Of a stretch of DNA of 64,000 nt, positions 8,201-18,700 are shown piece by piece. Both the position numbers and the translations under genes were made by a program. The stretch comes from Trichobilharzia regenti (Eukaryota; Platyhelminthes; Trematoda; Strigeidida; Schistosomatidae). Where the stretch lies: the NCBI GenBank assembly GCA_944472135.2, contig OX235263.1, positions 3,269,517-3,333,516 of the forward strand, in the 5' to 3' direction. The notes below the pieces were generated by a model. That model saw nothing but the letters and a program-made list of their open reading frames with translations. It searched no databases and was not told where the DNA came from. Positions within the stretch are counted from its first letter, which is position 1. Each line of letters opens with the position of its first letter.

Positions 8201-10974
8201 GAGTGTGAGTGAAATGGTACGAGTGTACGAAAAACGTGGGAACAAGAATACAGTACAAAAGTATATATGAAAGTGACTAATACACATGAACCAATCAGAT
8301 AGACAGTCTTAACATGATTGGTTGTAATGTCATGTGACAATAAGGTCATACATGTTTATTTAGTTAGTGGACAGATAAAAGCATATTGCCAGTTACAATG
8401 AAATGTCGATCAATATACACATAGCAAAAGTATAATAGACTGTCAAAAACAAAACACACATCATGTGGGTACATATCACTAATATTTTTAGATTTCGTGT
8501 TTTTCTGTTTTGATGAAATACAAAAATTGCATTATTCATTCTAATACACATTGTAGATCCAGACATTCTTCCCTGTTTAATACACATTGCTTGTGGTTGT
8601 CAGAAACAGAAGGGTGAATTACCACTGGTTCGTGGAATTCTAGCTGATTTGAATATCCTGTTTAAAGATATTATTAAATCGGTTAGCTCCAGTGTAAAAG
8701 TAAGTAAAAGTTATTGAGTTCCTGTATATACCCCCCACCCCACATCATCTTTTTCAATCCTTTTCTTAACAGTGCAAGTAGTATTTTAATACATTCTGTC
8801 TGTCTGTTTTCGACACAGAACTTTGCACTGTCGTGCAGCAGTTCTAGTCGCCACACTCCCTCCATGTAGCATACAAACCAAGAGAGGAGAGTAGAAGAAA
8901 TGCATATTAGAGACAGTAAGCAGAGGTGTAAGACAAAGGAATAGTAATAACGAAGAACAATATAGTTTCATTGGGTATTATAAGTCACAAGGAGTGGATG
9001 AATCTGCGCCAGCCATTGAGAACGACTTTGAGCCATATCACCGTTTTCTCTAACCTTCATTGGTTTTCAATGTTTCGAGGACCCCAACTAGTCAGGAAGT
9101 CTACACCTTCCTACGTGGCTGGCTTAAACTAACTGTTGTGGATTTCATTAACTGGTGATGCCATGTTTTGCTTTAACCACTAGTGGCTTTCGTCCAACCT
9201 GATCCTATGTAAGCTAACATTACCCGTCAAGGAAGGTGATGGCTAGGTATTCATGCGTAATATATGTCCTAACCATCTCAGTCTATGTAACTTCACAACC
9301 TCGTCGATTGATTTCCCCTCCAGCTTACCTGGCACTCGACGCCTAACCTCAGTATTCCTCACCCTATTATTCCACCTAACACAGGCACATATGATCAAAG
9401 AAAGCTAATCTTTTCATGTCTTCCACTTTCAATGGCCAGGTGTCACTTACAGGCATAAAGGAGGACGGAGCGGATTGCTGAGCAGTACACACACCCTTTG
9501 GTCGATAGTCGGATATCACATCTACACCAGAGACGGTGTAAGCTGGCATATGCGAAACTAGCCCCACGTATCCATGTTGAGACTTCGTCAGTGATCAATC
9601 CACTGTCGTTGGTTGATGCAACTTTCCAAATAAGTGAAGCGGTCAATGCGCTCCACCGCTTCACTCCCTCTATTTCTAAACTAGGAGTCAGTGTAGTCCA
9701 GTCCTGTAACATCATCTTTCATCTGACAGATGGAGCGAATCGCATGCTAAACATTCGAAAATTGTTGTTGAAGGTGTTTAGAAGACTCTGCTTTATTTTG
9801 TCAGAGTCTTCACCTAGGAGAGAGGGCAGTATCATTTGCATATTCCAAGTCAACGAGATTAAACCTTTTGTAACAGGTCAATCCCTGAGTCACTGAAGTC
9901 AATTAGGGTTAAGTCCATTAATATATCAATGATGAAATTGAATATAAAAATGGTGACATTACACGAATTAGTAGTTTGTTTCTGTGTTAATGAGTAGTGA
10001 GTGTATTAAGCAGCTGTTGGTGAGTAAGTAAAAAATATTGGGGTTTCAGACAAAAGGGTATGTAAGCCTTAAAAAATCTGCCCAGTACTGTATAAATATT
10101 TCACTTAATAACATCCATGAATTTTAGGGAGTAAAAAGACATTTGCAGCGAAGAAAATTTTCTTTTCGATGAAATCGTCAACTAGACAGCTGTACATTCA
10201 TGTATTTATAATAAATGGGTAGGAAAGTTCCAGAATTATTTCTGATCAAGAGTCAGATTAATAGAATTACAATTAGGTATTAAAATGCTATAATAAACAG
10301 GGGGCGAGACGGATAAAGCTCAGACAAAGTGTAGCACAATATGTCAATCTTCTCAGTAATTATGATGCTACACGAATGTGTACAGCCTAGTTGATGATTT
10401 CGTCAAAAAGAAAATCCTCTTCACTGCAACTGCCTTTCTATTCCCTGTGATCAAATGTGTATATTCCGTGATCCATGAATTTGTTCCAAAAGCTATATAT
10501 ATATATAATATTCCTTCATGTTCCCAGTAGAACATAGGGCTTCAAGCTAGAAGCTTGAAGTTTCTGTAACGCACACCTAATATCTATGGTTAGCACGCAA
10601 AATTTGGACTACCAATATCACATACTCAAAATTCCACACCTGTACCAAAGATACGGTGTGGAGTCAAGCTGTAATAAAATAAATACAGTCCTTATTCAAT
10701 GAAATCTAGCGTTTCATAGGATGATAACACATCGTCCTCTTACATTTGTTACTTTTTTCTATAGACAATGGATGAGTCAAGTATAGTGCAACTGACCACA
10801 GGTGAATTAAAATGGCTGGCAGATTTAGACAATGATGATCATTCTGGACTTCGTGAAGCATTTACAAATTGTTGTCTAAATGACGGGGATGCTGAAACTA
10901 AAGCCTGTATTATCTCATTATGCAATCAGTTGAAATTGCCTAAAATACTGGAATCAGTTACTACAGATGATTAA
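1259..10974 (+). CDS. SAAL1: SAAL1 orthologue, armadillo-like protein (10-exon gene model)
   Basis: The N-terminus reads MSTRNPSPPPDYDG followed by DTTYSRRWLF, closely matching animal SAAL1 (RNPSPPP, then STVYSKHWLF). Inferred exons are 1259-1585, 1624-1721, 1773-1802, 1835-1950, 1985-2108, 2143-2225, 3067-3175, 3911-4119, 8557-8699 and 10765-10974. All junctions are GT-AG and phase-compatible, giving about 482 residues; human SAAL1 is of similar size. Conserved blocks include KPRLLEIMVGILANLAYD, TPTLIETCRL, FILKSSTN and IIPIIDVVIASLE. The family is described as armadillo-like and linked to cell proliferation and inflammatory signalling in mammals; its role in flukes is unknown. Introns 1-5 are 32-51 bp, while introns 7-9 hold SINEs, PLEs, an LTR and a LINE. 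Exon 8 could instead begin at 3940, but only 3911 keeps the frame with exon 7. Later exons are less conserved and less certain. Confidence 0.85.
2566..2752 (+). repeat. SINE-1 copy in SAAL1 intron 6
   Basis: It starts with a tRNA-like head (GTGCGTCGGTGGCACAGTGG, then B-box-like GGTTCGATCCC), continues with a body containing GGTCGGCCTG and TTGGGCTACCGATATCC, and ends in a tail TGCTGAAAATTC...GGAATCAAGCTGTAAT plus an A-rich end. The part between the A and B boxes is about 10 bp shorter than in the copy at 36811. Confidence 0.85.
2753..3066. other. intronic AT-rich sequence
   Basis: This is SAAL1 intron 6 after the SINE. It ends in a pyrimidine-rich acceptor TTTTTTGATTGCAG. Nothing else was seen. 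Confidence 0.5.
3067..3175 (+). CDS. SAAL1: SAAL1 exon 7
   Basis: The exon is bounded by a TTGATTGCAG acceptor and a GTGAAA donor. Only one of its three frames is open, and that frame continues exon 6 in phase. It encodes a leucine-rich helical stretch (LRNLLCIRAVDNCKLPM), as expected inside an armadillo-like fold. Confidence 0.6.
3176..3573. other. intronic sequence, nothing recognised
   Basis: This part of SAAL1 intron 7 is AT-rich. I looked for a further exon and found no acceptor/open-frame pair. Confidence 0.4.
3574..3741 (-). repeat. SINE-1 copy (minus strand) in SAAL1 intron 7
   Basis: The reverse complement carries the SINE-1 head with B-box GGTTCGAGCCC, the body GGTCGGCCTGCGAAATTTGG and the tail ending TGGAATCAAGCTGTAAT. 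The first bases of the tRNA head are missing or diverged at the 3741 end. Confidence 0.8.
3911..4119 (+). CDS. SAAL1: SAAL1 exon 8
   Basis: The exon ends at a strong GTAAGT donor and encodes FGVYLRKVCEDAPHL and NSLRAIIPIIDVVIASLE, which aligns with the mammalian segment around LPLIDSLIRVL. Starting after AATAG at 3910 gives the phase required by exon 7 and exon 9. A TTTCATTACAG acceptor giving a start at 3940 has a better sequence but the wrong phase. Confidence 0.65.
4143..4373 (-). repeat. SINE-3 copy (tRNA head plus RTE-C-like body and tail)
   Basis: On the minus strand it reads tRNA-like head (GTGCGTCGGTGGCATAGCGG, B-box GGTTCAATCCC), then GTAAAGAGGAAAGGTTGGGC with a nearby GCTAGG motif, then CTGCTACAGAAACGTCG, then GAAGCCCTATGTTTCACTGG. 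The body and tail resemble the 5' region (31905-32000) and 3' tail (28800) of the RTE-C LINE in this window. Another copy is at 7714-7957. Confidence 0.75.
4652..6097 (+). pseudogene. PLE-A reverse transcriptase, frame-shifted before GIY-YIG
   Basis: The 481-residue open frame contains the PLE RT series: LRPDKGSGVVLM near residue 15, the signature MYGVPKIHK near 92, VSFDVTSLFT near 160, GVAMGSPLSPVLADIFM near 218, the catalytic CRYIDD at about 252-257, and the thumb-side NGYPQKFINKYG near 378. PLE RTs are related to telomerase reverse transcriptase and copy element RNA at a cleaved target. The last 30 or so residues are out of frame relative to the GIY-YIG domain that follows, so one indel near 6005-6015 separates the two domains. 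The true N-terminus lies upstream of 4652 in another frame. Confidence 0.85.
6012..6281 (+). pseudogene. PLE-A GIY-YIG endonuclease segment
   Basis: In the frame starting at 6012 the sequence reads YKFTCICGSSYIGRTERR, then FSEHVPKSL and HLLDTGHAVDVEKSF, ending in a TGA at 6279. This is the PLE-type GIY-YIG arrangement: Cys-containing linker, YIGRT, a downstream arginine, EH, and a GH motif. The domain nicks target DNA to prime reverse transcription. It is separated from the RT by a frameshift. Confidence 0.8.
6448..7690 (-). mobile_element. PLE-B, 5'-truncated copy with inverted terminal arm
   Basis: Minus-strand coding remnants run from the pre-GIY-YIG linker (NNKESKSSVVIPNKEG at 7015-7203) to a GIY-YIG remnant at 6771-6953 (IGQTRRIGAVRVAEHKN). 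The 3' terminal sequence extends to 6448. At 7390-7690 a copy of that terminal sequence lies in the opposite orientation. Two other family-B copies (19.7 and 52.6 kb) have the same plan. Several frameshifts mark it as dead. Confidence 0.75.
7714..7957 (-). repeat. SINE-3 copy in SAAL1 intron 8
   Basis: The order is that of the copy at 4143: tRNA-like head with B-box GGATTCGATCCC, a GGTAAAGAGGGAAGGTTGGG body, GCTACAGAAACTTC, and the tail GAAGCCCTCCATGTTCC followed by AATAAAGAAAA. Confidence 0.75.
8034..8478 (-). mobile_element. solo LTR (family L) plus flanking PBS-like bases
   Basis: The LTR proper is 8082-8478 and begins, on the minus strand, TGATATGTACCCA and ends GTACATAACA. It is followed on the minus strand by TAATTGGCGACGGGG, which looks like a primer binding site. 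A nearly identical copy in opposite orientation lies at 11113-11557. The open frames seen here are chance frames inside the LTR. Confidence 0.7.
8557..8699 (+). CDS. SAAL1: SAAL1 exon 9
   Basis: Acceptor CACATTGTAG and donor GTAAGT bound a frame that joins exon 8 (G + AT) and exon 10 in phase 0. It encodes DPDILPCLIHIACG and LADLNILFKDIIKSV, a helical, leucine-rich stretch. The conservation with mammalian SAAL1 is weak here, so the assignment rests mainly on splice phase and position. Confidence 0.6.
8795..9900 (-). mobile_element. RTE-A LINE, 5'-truncated decayed copy
   Basis: The reverse complement matches the 3' half of the RTE-A element at 11682-15319, ending in the same GACAGACAGAC-type 3' end. 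It encodes DWTTLTPSLEIEGV, RLWCRCDIRLSTKGCVYCS and a degenerate LVDLEYAND, so it retains the RT active-site region that the larger copy has lost. Many frameshifts and stops are present. Confidence 0.8.
10130..10450. repeat. short inverted repeat, probable PLE terminal remnant
   Basis: The stretch at about 10139-10205 (with GAAAATTTTCTTTTCGATGAAA) is imperfectly repeated in inverted orientation at about 10370-10440. Both carry a motif like TTGA(T/C)GATTTC...TC(G/A)AAAAG that resembles the PLE terminal sequence at 27380-27410. No coding remnant remains. Confidence 0.45.
10511..10685 (+). repeat. chimeric SINE: SINE-3 tail joined to SINE-1 body
   Basis: Bases 10511-10569 match the inverted SINE-3 end (TTCCCAGTAGAACATAGGGC), and from 10570 the sequence switches to the SINE-1 body and tail (CGCACACCTAATATCTATGG to GTCAAGCTGTAATAAAAT). 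No tRNA head is present. Confidence 0.7.
10765..10974 (+). CDS. SAAL1: SAAL1 terminal exon 10
   Basis: A strong acceptor (TTACTTTTTTCTATAG) opens a 69-codon frame in phase with exon 9, ending in TAA. It encodes acidic and leucine-rich helices (TTGELKWLADLDNDD, IISLCNQLKLPKILES). The residues before the stop are TTDD. Confidence 0.65.
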   Translation, partial: TMDESSIVQLTTGELKWLADLDNDDHSGLREAFTNCCLNDGDAETKACIISLCNQLKLPKILESVTTDD

Positions 10975-11112
10975 TCGATTTATTTATTTATTGATTGGTT
11001 GGTTTGATGACTGACTGGCTGGCTGTGAAAGACAAGTAAATTGTACAGAGAGTTGAGTAGAAATAGATTTTTTTTAAAGAAAATAAACAAAACAATTATT
11101 CCTCGTACTATT

Positions 11113-11586
11113 TGATATGTATCCATATGATGTGTGTTTTGTTTTTGACAGTCTATTATATTTTGTTATGTGTATATTGATCGACATTTCATTGTAACTG
11201 GCAATATGCTTTTATCTGTCCACTAACTAAATAAACATGTATGACCTTATTGTCACATGACATTACAACCAATCATGTTAAGACTGTCTATCTGATTGGT
11301 TCATGTGTATTAGTCATTTTCATATATACTTTTGTACTGTATTCTTGTTCCCACGTTTTTCGTACACTCGTACCATTTCACTCACACTCTTGTGTGACAT
11401 TTATTTTCCTTGTCTGGAAAATACAAGTATCATCGTAAACCTGGTGGTCTTCTGATTTCCCTCTTTCCGCGGCGTCAGGACTATTAACTACTCGACGAGT
11501 ACATAACATAATTGGCGACGGGGAAAACTCTAACAACTCACTCTTAGTAGCAGCACATAACATAATTGGCGACAGGGATGGGATCA
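11113..11586 (+). mobile_element. LTR (family L), plus orientation, with PBS-like sequence
   Basis: The LTR is 11113-11508, starting TGATATGTATCC and ending GTACATAACA. It is followed by TAATTGGCGACGGGG, then a second TAATTGGCGACAGGG, before an oppositely oriented LTR begins near 11586. It is almost identical to the copy at 8034-8478 in the opposite direction. Confidence 0.7.
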
Positions 11587-11681
11587 TTTATGTTATGTAC
11601 TCGTCGAGTAGTTAATAGTCCTGACGCCGCGGAAAGAGGGAAATCAGAAGACCACGAGTTTTACAATGATAGTTGTATTTT

Positions 11682-14600
11682 CCTGACCGAAAGCTGCTAC
11701 CTTGACATGGTGGTCGGGCTTGAACACCGCAATGATCTATTCAAGCTATACTGGCTGAGACTTATGTCTCTTGAGGTCCTACCATGCCAGGTAGGTTGTT
11801 TGGATAGCGGTTAAACAAAAAGCAGCTACCCAATCCAACATCATGATAGATACAAAAACACAAAATTTCATGCCGGATCGGCCGTGGCCCGGATTAACAA
11901 CGACCGCGCTTCCTGCTGCCGTGTCACAGGGCAGGATGATAAATCTGCTACTGAGACACACCAAACAAAAAGAACGAACAGAAACAGGCCGCGTGTGACC
12001 GGCCTCAAGCAGTTGTCCCCTGGGCTCTGCGGTCACGCAACCAACTTCCACGGTGTGGGCAGCCGGGAAGTAACAATCGCCCTCACAATCCGAAATGCAC
12101 ACGAAACCTCTCTATTACTCACTCATCTTTGTCTTCATCTTCATCTCTATCATCTTGCCTTCCTTCCACTGATGCAACTCCTCGACTTGATAGCTCTCCA
12201 CTTCCTCTCCACTCTGCGTCCACTAAAAACGATGGAAGCCAAAAAACCACCACCGACAGCCTCTTAAAGCCGCGCCACCAATTTCATATAGGAGCTCTTA
12301 ATGTTAGGACACTTTGCCAAATAGGACAACAAGCATCACTAGCCAAGACCCTGGCATCACGAGCCATTGATGTATGCTGTGTTTCAGAAACACGCATACA
12401 AGACCCAAGTGTGGTTATTCACCTAACCCCACCTGGCCAACAGGTTGAATCTGCAAAATTCACCTTGAGGGTGTCAGGAGATGCCACAGCTAGTTCACGA
12501 GGATTAGCTGGCGTAGGGATAGCTTTGAGTACTAGGGCAGAAAAGACATTGCTTGACTGGATCCCGGTAGATAGCCGAATGTGTGCTGTCCGCCTGAACG
12601 GATCAGTAAGAAGGAGGAAGGACTGCACTACTCGCCGATGCCTTTTCGTAATCTCCGCCTACGCCCCCACTGACTGCAGTTCAGATGAAACGAAGGATGA
12701 GTTCTACCAAAAGCTGTCTAGTTTGGTGCGAAAGGCTAAACGCTCAGACATAGTCGTTCTAGCTGGTGACTTTAACGCTCAAGTAGGGAAATTGTGTCAA
12801 TCTGAGAAGGATGTCGGTGGCACCTATGGAGTTCCGTGCCAGCGAACCGACAACGGTGACCGTCTCCTACAGTTCTGCTCTGATAATCATTTGTTTCTTG
12901 TAAGCACTAACTTCAAACACAAGGAGAGACACTGTTTGACTTGGAGACCCCCTTCATCAAACCAACGCTGGACACAAATAGACCACATAGCAATAAGCTA
13001 TCGTTGGCGTGGGTCGGTAGGAGATTGTCGCTCCTTCTGGAACACGTGCGTAGATACCGACCATGCACTGGTCCGCGCTCGGGTGTGCTTACGACTGAAC
13101 GGACGTAGGAAACAGCTGGCGGTAAAACCATCACGTCCCCAGCTCGATCAGGAAACTAAATCCGTATTTGAGGAAGAACTAGCTAAACACATATCTGTGT
13201 TCGACAGCTGTGCTCACCCTGAAGAAGCTTGGAAAAATATCCAGGCAGCCATAGATACAGCTGTAAAAGCTGTGAATAAGGTAAACCCAAAGGTGAGTAA
13301 AAACCACTGGATCTCCACCGCCTCATCCGAACTGATAGATGCTAGAAGACTTATTCCGGCGAGCTCCGAATTCAATGAGGAGCGAAAGCTGCACAAGAGG
13401 AAACTTACGAAAAGTCTCCGCAAGGACCGTGAACAGTGGTGGGCGACAAAAGCCAAAGAGATGGAGAAAGCTTCGAGGATAGGCAACACCAGGCAACTCT
13501 TTAGACTCATCAGGGAAACGGGTGGGAGAAGACAAATCATTAGTGAGACAATCTCGGAAAAAAATGGCACTATAATTAGCTCCCAGGATAGACGACTGGA
13601 TCGTTGGAAAGAGCATTATGAGGAGCAGTTTAATTTGCCCACAGCCACGCTCAACCTTCCGAGCATCCAACACCTCCCTGAATGGGATATAGACACAGGT
13701 CCTCCGTCACTAACTGAGGTTACTAAAGCTGTCACCAATCTGAAACTAGGCAAAGCAGCGGGACCTGATGGAATGACTCCAGAGGTATTTAAGTACGGTG
13801 GAGACAGCTTACTGTCCGGATTAACTGAGGTACTAGGCAGCGTCTGGGAATCAGAAGAAGTCCCATCGGGTTGGTGTAAGTCACTGATTATCCCCATATA
13901 CAAGAAGGGAGACAAGTCTTCCTGTGATAATCACAGAGGGATTAGCTTGACTAATATAGTATCTAAAGTCTTAGGCTCAATAATCATGCGTAGACTGAGT
14001 GGTGCTCGGGAAGCACAAACACGAGAGAGCCAGGCAGGCTTTAGACCAGGAAGAGGGTGTATTGATCATATCTTCACCCTCCGACAGATTCTAGAACATA
14101 GGCATTCCTACCGGCGTCCAACAGTCATTATATTTCTTGACCTAAAGGCAGCATTCGACTCTGTCGATCGAGAAGTTCTCTGGAGATGCTTGGCTGTAAA
14201 GGGAATTCCGAGAAAATATATTGCACTGATTAAGGCACTCTACTCGTACTCATACAGCCAGGTGAGGGCTTACGGCGAGCTGTCATCTGAACTGATGACG
14301 ACCAGTGGTGTCCGTCAAGGATGCCCATTATCCCCTTTTCTATTCAACTTCATCATAGATGTGTTAATGGACTTAACCCTAAGTGACTTCAGCGACTCAG
14401 GGATTGACTTGCTATCAGGGAATAATCCCGTTGACTGGACTACATCGACGCCTAGTTTAAAAATAGGAAGTGAAGTGGTAGAGCACGTTGACCGCTTCAC
14501 TTATTTGGGAAGTACCATCAGCCCCAACGGGCTGATCTCTGACGAAATCTCAGCACGAATACAAGGGGCTCGTTTCGCATTTGTTAGATTACGCCGACTC

Positions 14601-15319
14601 TGGCGTAGACGAGATGTTCGACTATCGACCAAAGGGCGGGTGTACTGCTCATCAGTCCGCTCCGTCCTCCTTTATGGTTGTGAGACCTGGCCACTTAGAG
14701 TGGAAGACATGAAAAGATTAGCTCTCTTTGATCATAGGTGCCTGCGCTCTATTTCCCGTGTAAAGTGGCATAATAAGGTGAACAACATTGAAGTTAGGCG
14801 TAGAGTTCTAGGTAGACAGGGGAAATCAATCGACGAAGTCGTGAAGTTACAAAGACTGAGATGATTAGGACATGTGTTACGTATGCCAAGTCATCGCCAC
14901 CCTCGACGAGCAATGTTAGCTGATATAGGGTCAGGCTGGAAAAAAGCTAGCGGCGGTCAAATAAAAACTTGGCACCAGTCAATGAAATCCACAACAGTTG
15001 GTCTAAGCCACGTAGGAAGGTGTAGACTTTCAGGTTAGGGTCCTCGGGACGGTAAAACTCTATGGTTGGAAACAATTGGTGACATGGCTCAAACATCGTT
15101 CTCAGTGGCGCAGATGCATCCACTCCTTGTGACATATGATCTCCAATGAAACTGTTTTGTTCTTCGTTATTACTCCTCCTATGTCTCACCTCTCTGCTCA
15201 CTGTTTCTATTATGCTTTTCTTGTACTTTCTTCTCTTGCTTTGCGTGCTACACGGAGTGTGGCGACTTGAACTTCCGCACATTTGTGCAAAGTTCTATGT
15301 CGGAAACAGACAGACAGAC
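11682..15319 (+). mobile_element. RTE-A LINE, 3.6 kb, with 9-bp TSD
   Basis: The insertion is bounded by TTGTATTTT on each side. The 5' region (GCTGCTACCTTGACATGGTG) resembles that of RTE-B at 15725, and the 3' end is a GACA-type short repeat. It carries one long decayed frame. The RTE clade label follows from protein similarity to RTE-B and from the endonuclease-RT layout without an ORF1. Confidence 0.85.
12129..14864 (+). pseudogene. RTE-A endonuclease-reverse transcriptase lacking the YADD region
   Basis: The 911-residue frame has an AP-type endonuclease (GALNVRTL near residue 55, CVSETRIQD, VLAGDFNAQVG, DTDHALV) and RT motifs (QAGFRPGRGCIDH, IFLDLKAAFDSVDR, SGVRQGCPLSPFLFNF). Compared with RTE-B, about 45-50 residues are deleted in frame at residue 764-765 (GNNP joined to VDWTT), removing the catalytic YADD box. 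The frame stops at a TGA where the family has Trp in LRWLGHVLRM. Homologous sequence continues to about 15110 with one more nonsense codon. It cannot encode an active RT. The true start is uncertain. Confidence 0.85.
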
Positions 15320-15517
15320 TTGTATTTTACAGACAAGGAAAATAAATGTCACTCAAGTGTGTGAGTCAATTGGTACAAGTGTACGAAAAAGTGTGTGAAC
15401 CAGAATGATAAAATGTACAATGCACGTATATTTGAAAATGGCTAATACACATGAACCAATAAATAGCCAGTCTTACCATGATTGGTTGTAATGTTATATG
15501 ATATCAAGGTCATACAT

Positions 15518-15522
<5 letters not shown>

Positions 15523-15566
<44 letters not shown>
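15523..15566. repeat. (TA)n microsatellite
   Basis: A pure alternating TA tract of about 44 bp follows the split LTR. Confidence 0.95.
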
Positions 15567-15568
<2 letters not shown>

Positions 15569-15716
15569 GATGGAGACTAAATTTGAATCGATTTATCTTC
15601 TCTAAGAATTACTTATTTATTGGTAATAATAATAACAATAGTGAAAGCAGTGACCCGGTTGGATATTATTGAAGTGTTATGAGACAACAAAGCCAATTTG
15701 CGATATTCAATTGTGA

Positions 15717-18700
15717 CCCGGCCGATAACTGCTACCTTGTCGTGGTGGTCGGGCTTGAATACCGCAATGGCCCAACAAGCTGAACTGACTGGGACCCTGT
15801 CTCCACAGGTCCTACCATGTCAGGAAGGTTTTCTGGATAGAGGTTTAACTAAAAGCAGTTACCATGGGGTACATGGGCTCCAGTTTCCAATCGGATCAAA
15901 TGGCGTATGAACCCACATGGGTCACCGGCAACCATGGGAATGCAGCTCCTGACGCTGCTCCGCTGCCTTGCGGATTAGACTCCAAGTCAAAGGCTCGGGG
16001 GTGGTCCCTTAATAAAGCCACCTGCTTCGGTCTGGGCGCCCGGGCAGTATCTCAGCCCGCACACAATGAATGAATTAAAGCAACGAACTCCCATTGAAAC
16101 TCAACGCGCTAGTTAAAATGATTCCAAGCAATATTGATTCCCCCAGGAACTTATTTCCTTCCTACCCTACTTTTATTTTTATACATAGTTTCCTGTATTG
16201 TACCTTTTCTAACCTTGGCTTCTTAACCTTCGACAGCCTTTCGCCTTTGTCGAGATTCCCAGCCTATCCGTGTCGTTTCGAGATGTTAGTGAGTAGTCCT
16301 CAAAATGGTTGTTCCCAATGTGACATCTAACACGGATATCCTGAAACCGCGTGCTGCGTTCAAGCTGGCTACCTACAATGTTCGGACGCTGATGCAAATC
16401 GGACAACAGGCAGGGTTGGCAAGAACTTTGGAAAGCCTCGCTATCGATGTCTGCTGCATTTCGGAGACCCGCATTCAAGATCCCAGTGAAGTGCTTCGAC
16501 TATCCTCTCCATCTGGAAGTTCTAGTAGTATGTACCACCTGCGCTTATCCGGGGACCCTGTGGCGTCGGCATCCGGCGTAGCTGGTGTCGGTGTCGCACT
16601 GAGCGCTAGAGCCGAAGCTGCACTGCTCGACTGGATTCCCATTAACAGTCGTTTATGTGCTGTGAGGCTGGAAGGTTATACGAAAGTAAAGAGTAGTAGG
16701 CCAGATAGGCGGTGTCTATTTGTTGTCTCTGCCTATGCACCGACGGATTGCAGCCCGGATGCAATGAAGGATGAGTTTTACTACCAACTGAGCGATCTCT
16801 TGAAACAGGCGGGTCGGAGGGATATCGTAGTGCTGGCTGGGGACTTGAATGCACAGGTGGGGCGTCTAAGCTCAGAGGAGAATCGTCTAGGTGGTCAGTG
16901 GGGACTACATGGTCGCAGGTCAGATAATGGGGACCGTCTTCTGCAGCTTTGCGCGGATCACAACCTATTTCTAGCTAGCACCAACTTCCGGCACAGCCAT
17001 CGCCGTAGCGCTACCTGGCGTCCTCCCTCTGCGAAGCAAGCTTGGACTCAGATTGATCATATCGCGGTCAGTTTCCGGTGGCGAGGATGCATACAAGACT
17101 GTCGCTCCTTCTGGAGCACATGCCTGGACTCCGATCATGCGTTAGTGTGTGCCAAGTTCGTCTTGCGATTTGGTGGGGTTCGTAAAAGCCGTCGTCTAAG
17201 CGTTGATGTGAGCAAACTAGTAGCACCTGCTACTTCTTTGAAATATCAGAATGAGTTAAAAACAATGCTTGCCAGCAACCCCCCAAGTAGTATAGATGAA
17301 CATTGGCTTCATGTGCAAGGTGCCATGCAAAAGGCGAGTGTAGCCGCTTGCGGCTTGAAAGAATGCTCCGCTAACAACCACTGGGTTTCTGCGAGTTCCT
17401 TGCAACTCATGGATGAACGCCGGTCCATTCCGGCTGGCAGCGAATACAACAATCAGCGAAAGGCGCTCACGCGCAAGATTAGACAGTGTTTACGTAAGGA
17501 CCGCGAAGCCTGGTGGTCAGAACGTGCGTGTGAGATGGAGTCAGCTGCTGCATCTGGCAACAGTCGGAAGCTGTTCCAACTCATACGAGCCACCGGCAGC
17601 AAGAAACAAGGTGTCAGCGAGACGGTCTGTGAGGCAGATGGCACTCCAATTACCAGCCTGAAAAGACGCCTGGAACGCTGGGCAGAGCACTTCGGGAAGC
17701 AGTTCAGCTGGCCACCAGCTTCAGTGTCTACTATCATTAGCCCGAGTGCTCCTTGGTCGGTTAGTACCGACCCACCCACCGAAGCGGAGGTCCGTAAGGA
17801 ACTCCAAGTTCTGAAACGCCATAAGGCGCCCGGCCCAGACAAATTACCCCCGGCTCTTTTTAAAGATGGTGGCGAGACTCTCACAATGGCTCTAACTGGG
17901 TTGTTCAGGAAGGTGTGGGAGACAGAGAGTGTACCATCAATGTGGAACGAAGCCATTATCGTCCCCATCTTTAAAAAGGGTCGACGTAATTCGTGTGACA
18001 ATCATAGGGGTATCAGTCTGTTACCAGTCGCGTCTAAAATATTGGCTGCTGTCTTGCTTCGCAGACTGTGCAAAATACGTGAAGGATTGATTCGCGAAGA
18101 GCAGGCTGGGTTTCGTTCAGGTCGTGGATGCATTGATCATGTGTTCACCCTTCGTCAGTTGTTGGAACACCGCCACACGTATTGCAGGCCAACGATCGTT
18201 GTGTTTCTTGATATTAGGGCTGCCTTCGATTCGTTGGACAGAACTGTGCTCTGGAACTGTCTGTTAGAGAGAGGTGTACCTGAGAAATTTGTTAACATCC
18301 TGAAAGCCCTATACAGAAACACCTCAGGTAGAGTGAGGGCATACAACCAACTATCACCACTGTTCCCAACCAACAGTGGGGTTAGACAGGGTTGCCCAAT
18401 CTCTCCATTTCTCTTTAACTTTGCCATCGATGACATTCTGGAGTCAGCTCTGAAGGATGTGCGTGAAGGTGGTGTAGATCTGCTACCTGGAGATAGACTT
18501 TTCGACCTCGAGTATGCAGACGATATCGTCTTACTGTGCGATAGCATGCAGGCTGCCCAAATCGCACTTAATCAGTTGGCGATCAGTGTCTGTAAGTATG
18601 GTATGTGCTTTGCGCCGTCTAAGTGCAAAGTACTGTTACAAGATTGGCAGGAGCCTGTACCTGCACTCACTCTTGCGGGTGAACCGCTTGAAGTTGTTGA

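Larger units (their letters stand above)
11586..15525 (-). mobile_element. LTR (family L), minus orientation, split by RTE-A
   Basis: The first 95 bases match the end of the family-L LTR. The LTR sequence resumes at 15320 after the RTE-A insertion and is lost in the TA repeat near 15523. The break is flanked by a 9-bp duplication TTGTATTTT at 11673-11681 and 15320-15328. Confidence 0.65.

Noticed and set aside
8152..8349. 65-residue minus-strand frame, nearly repeated on the plus strand at 11241-11438
   Set aside because: The identity reflects two copies of one LTR in opposite orientation, not a conserved small protein.
17453..18001. 182-residue minus-strand frame
   Set aside because: It is antisense to the intact RTE-B reverse transcriptase.
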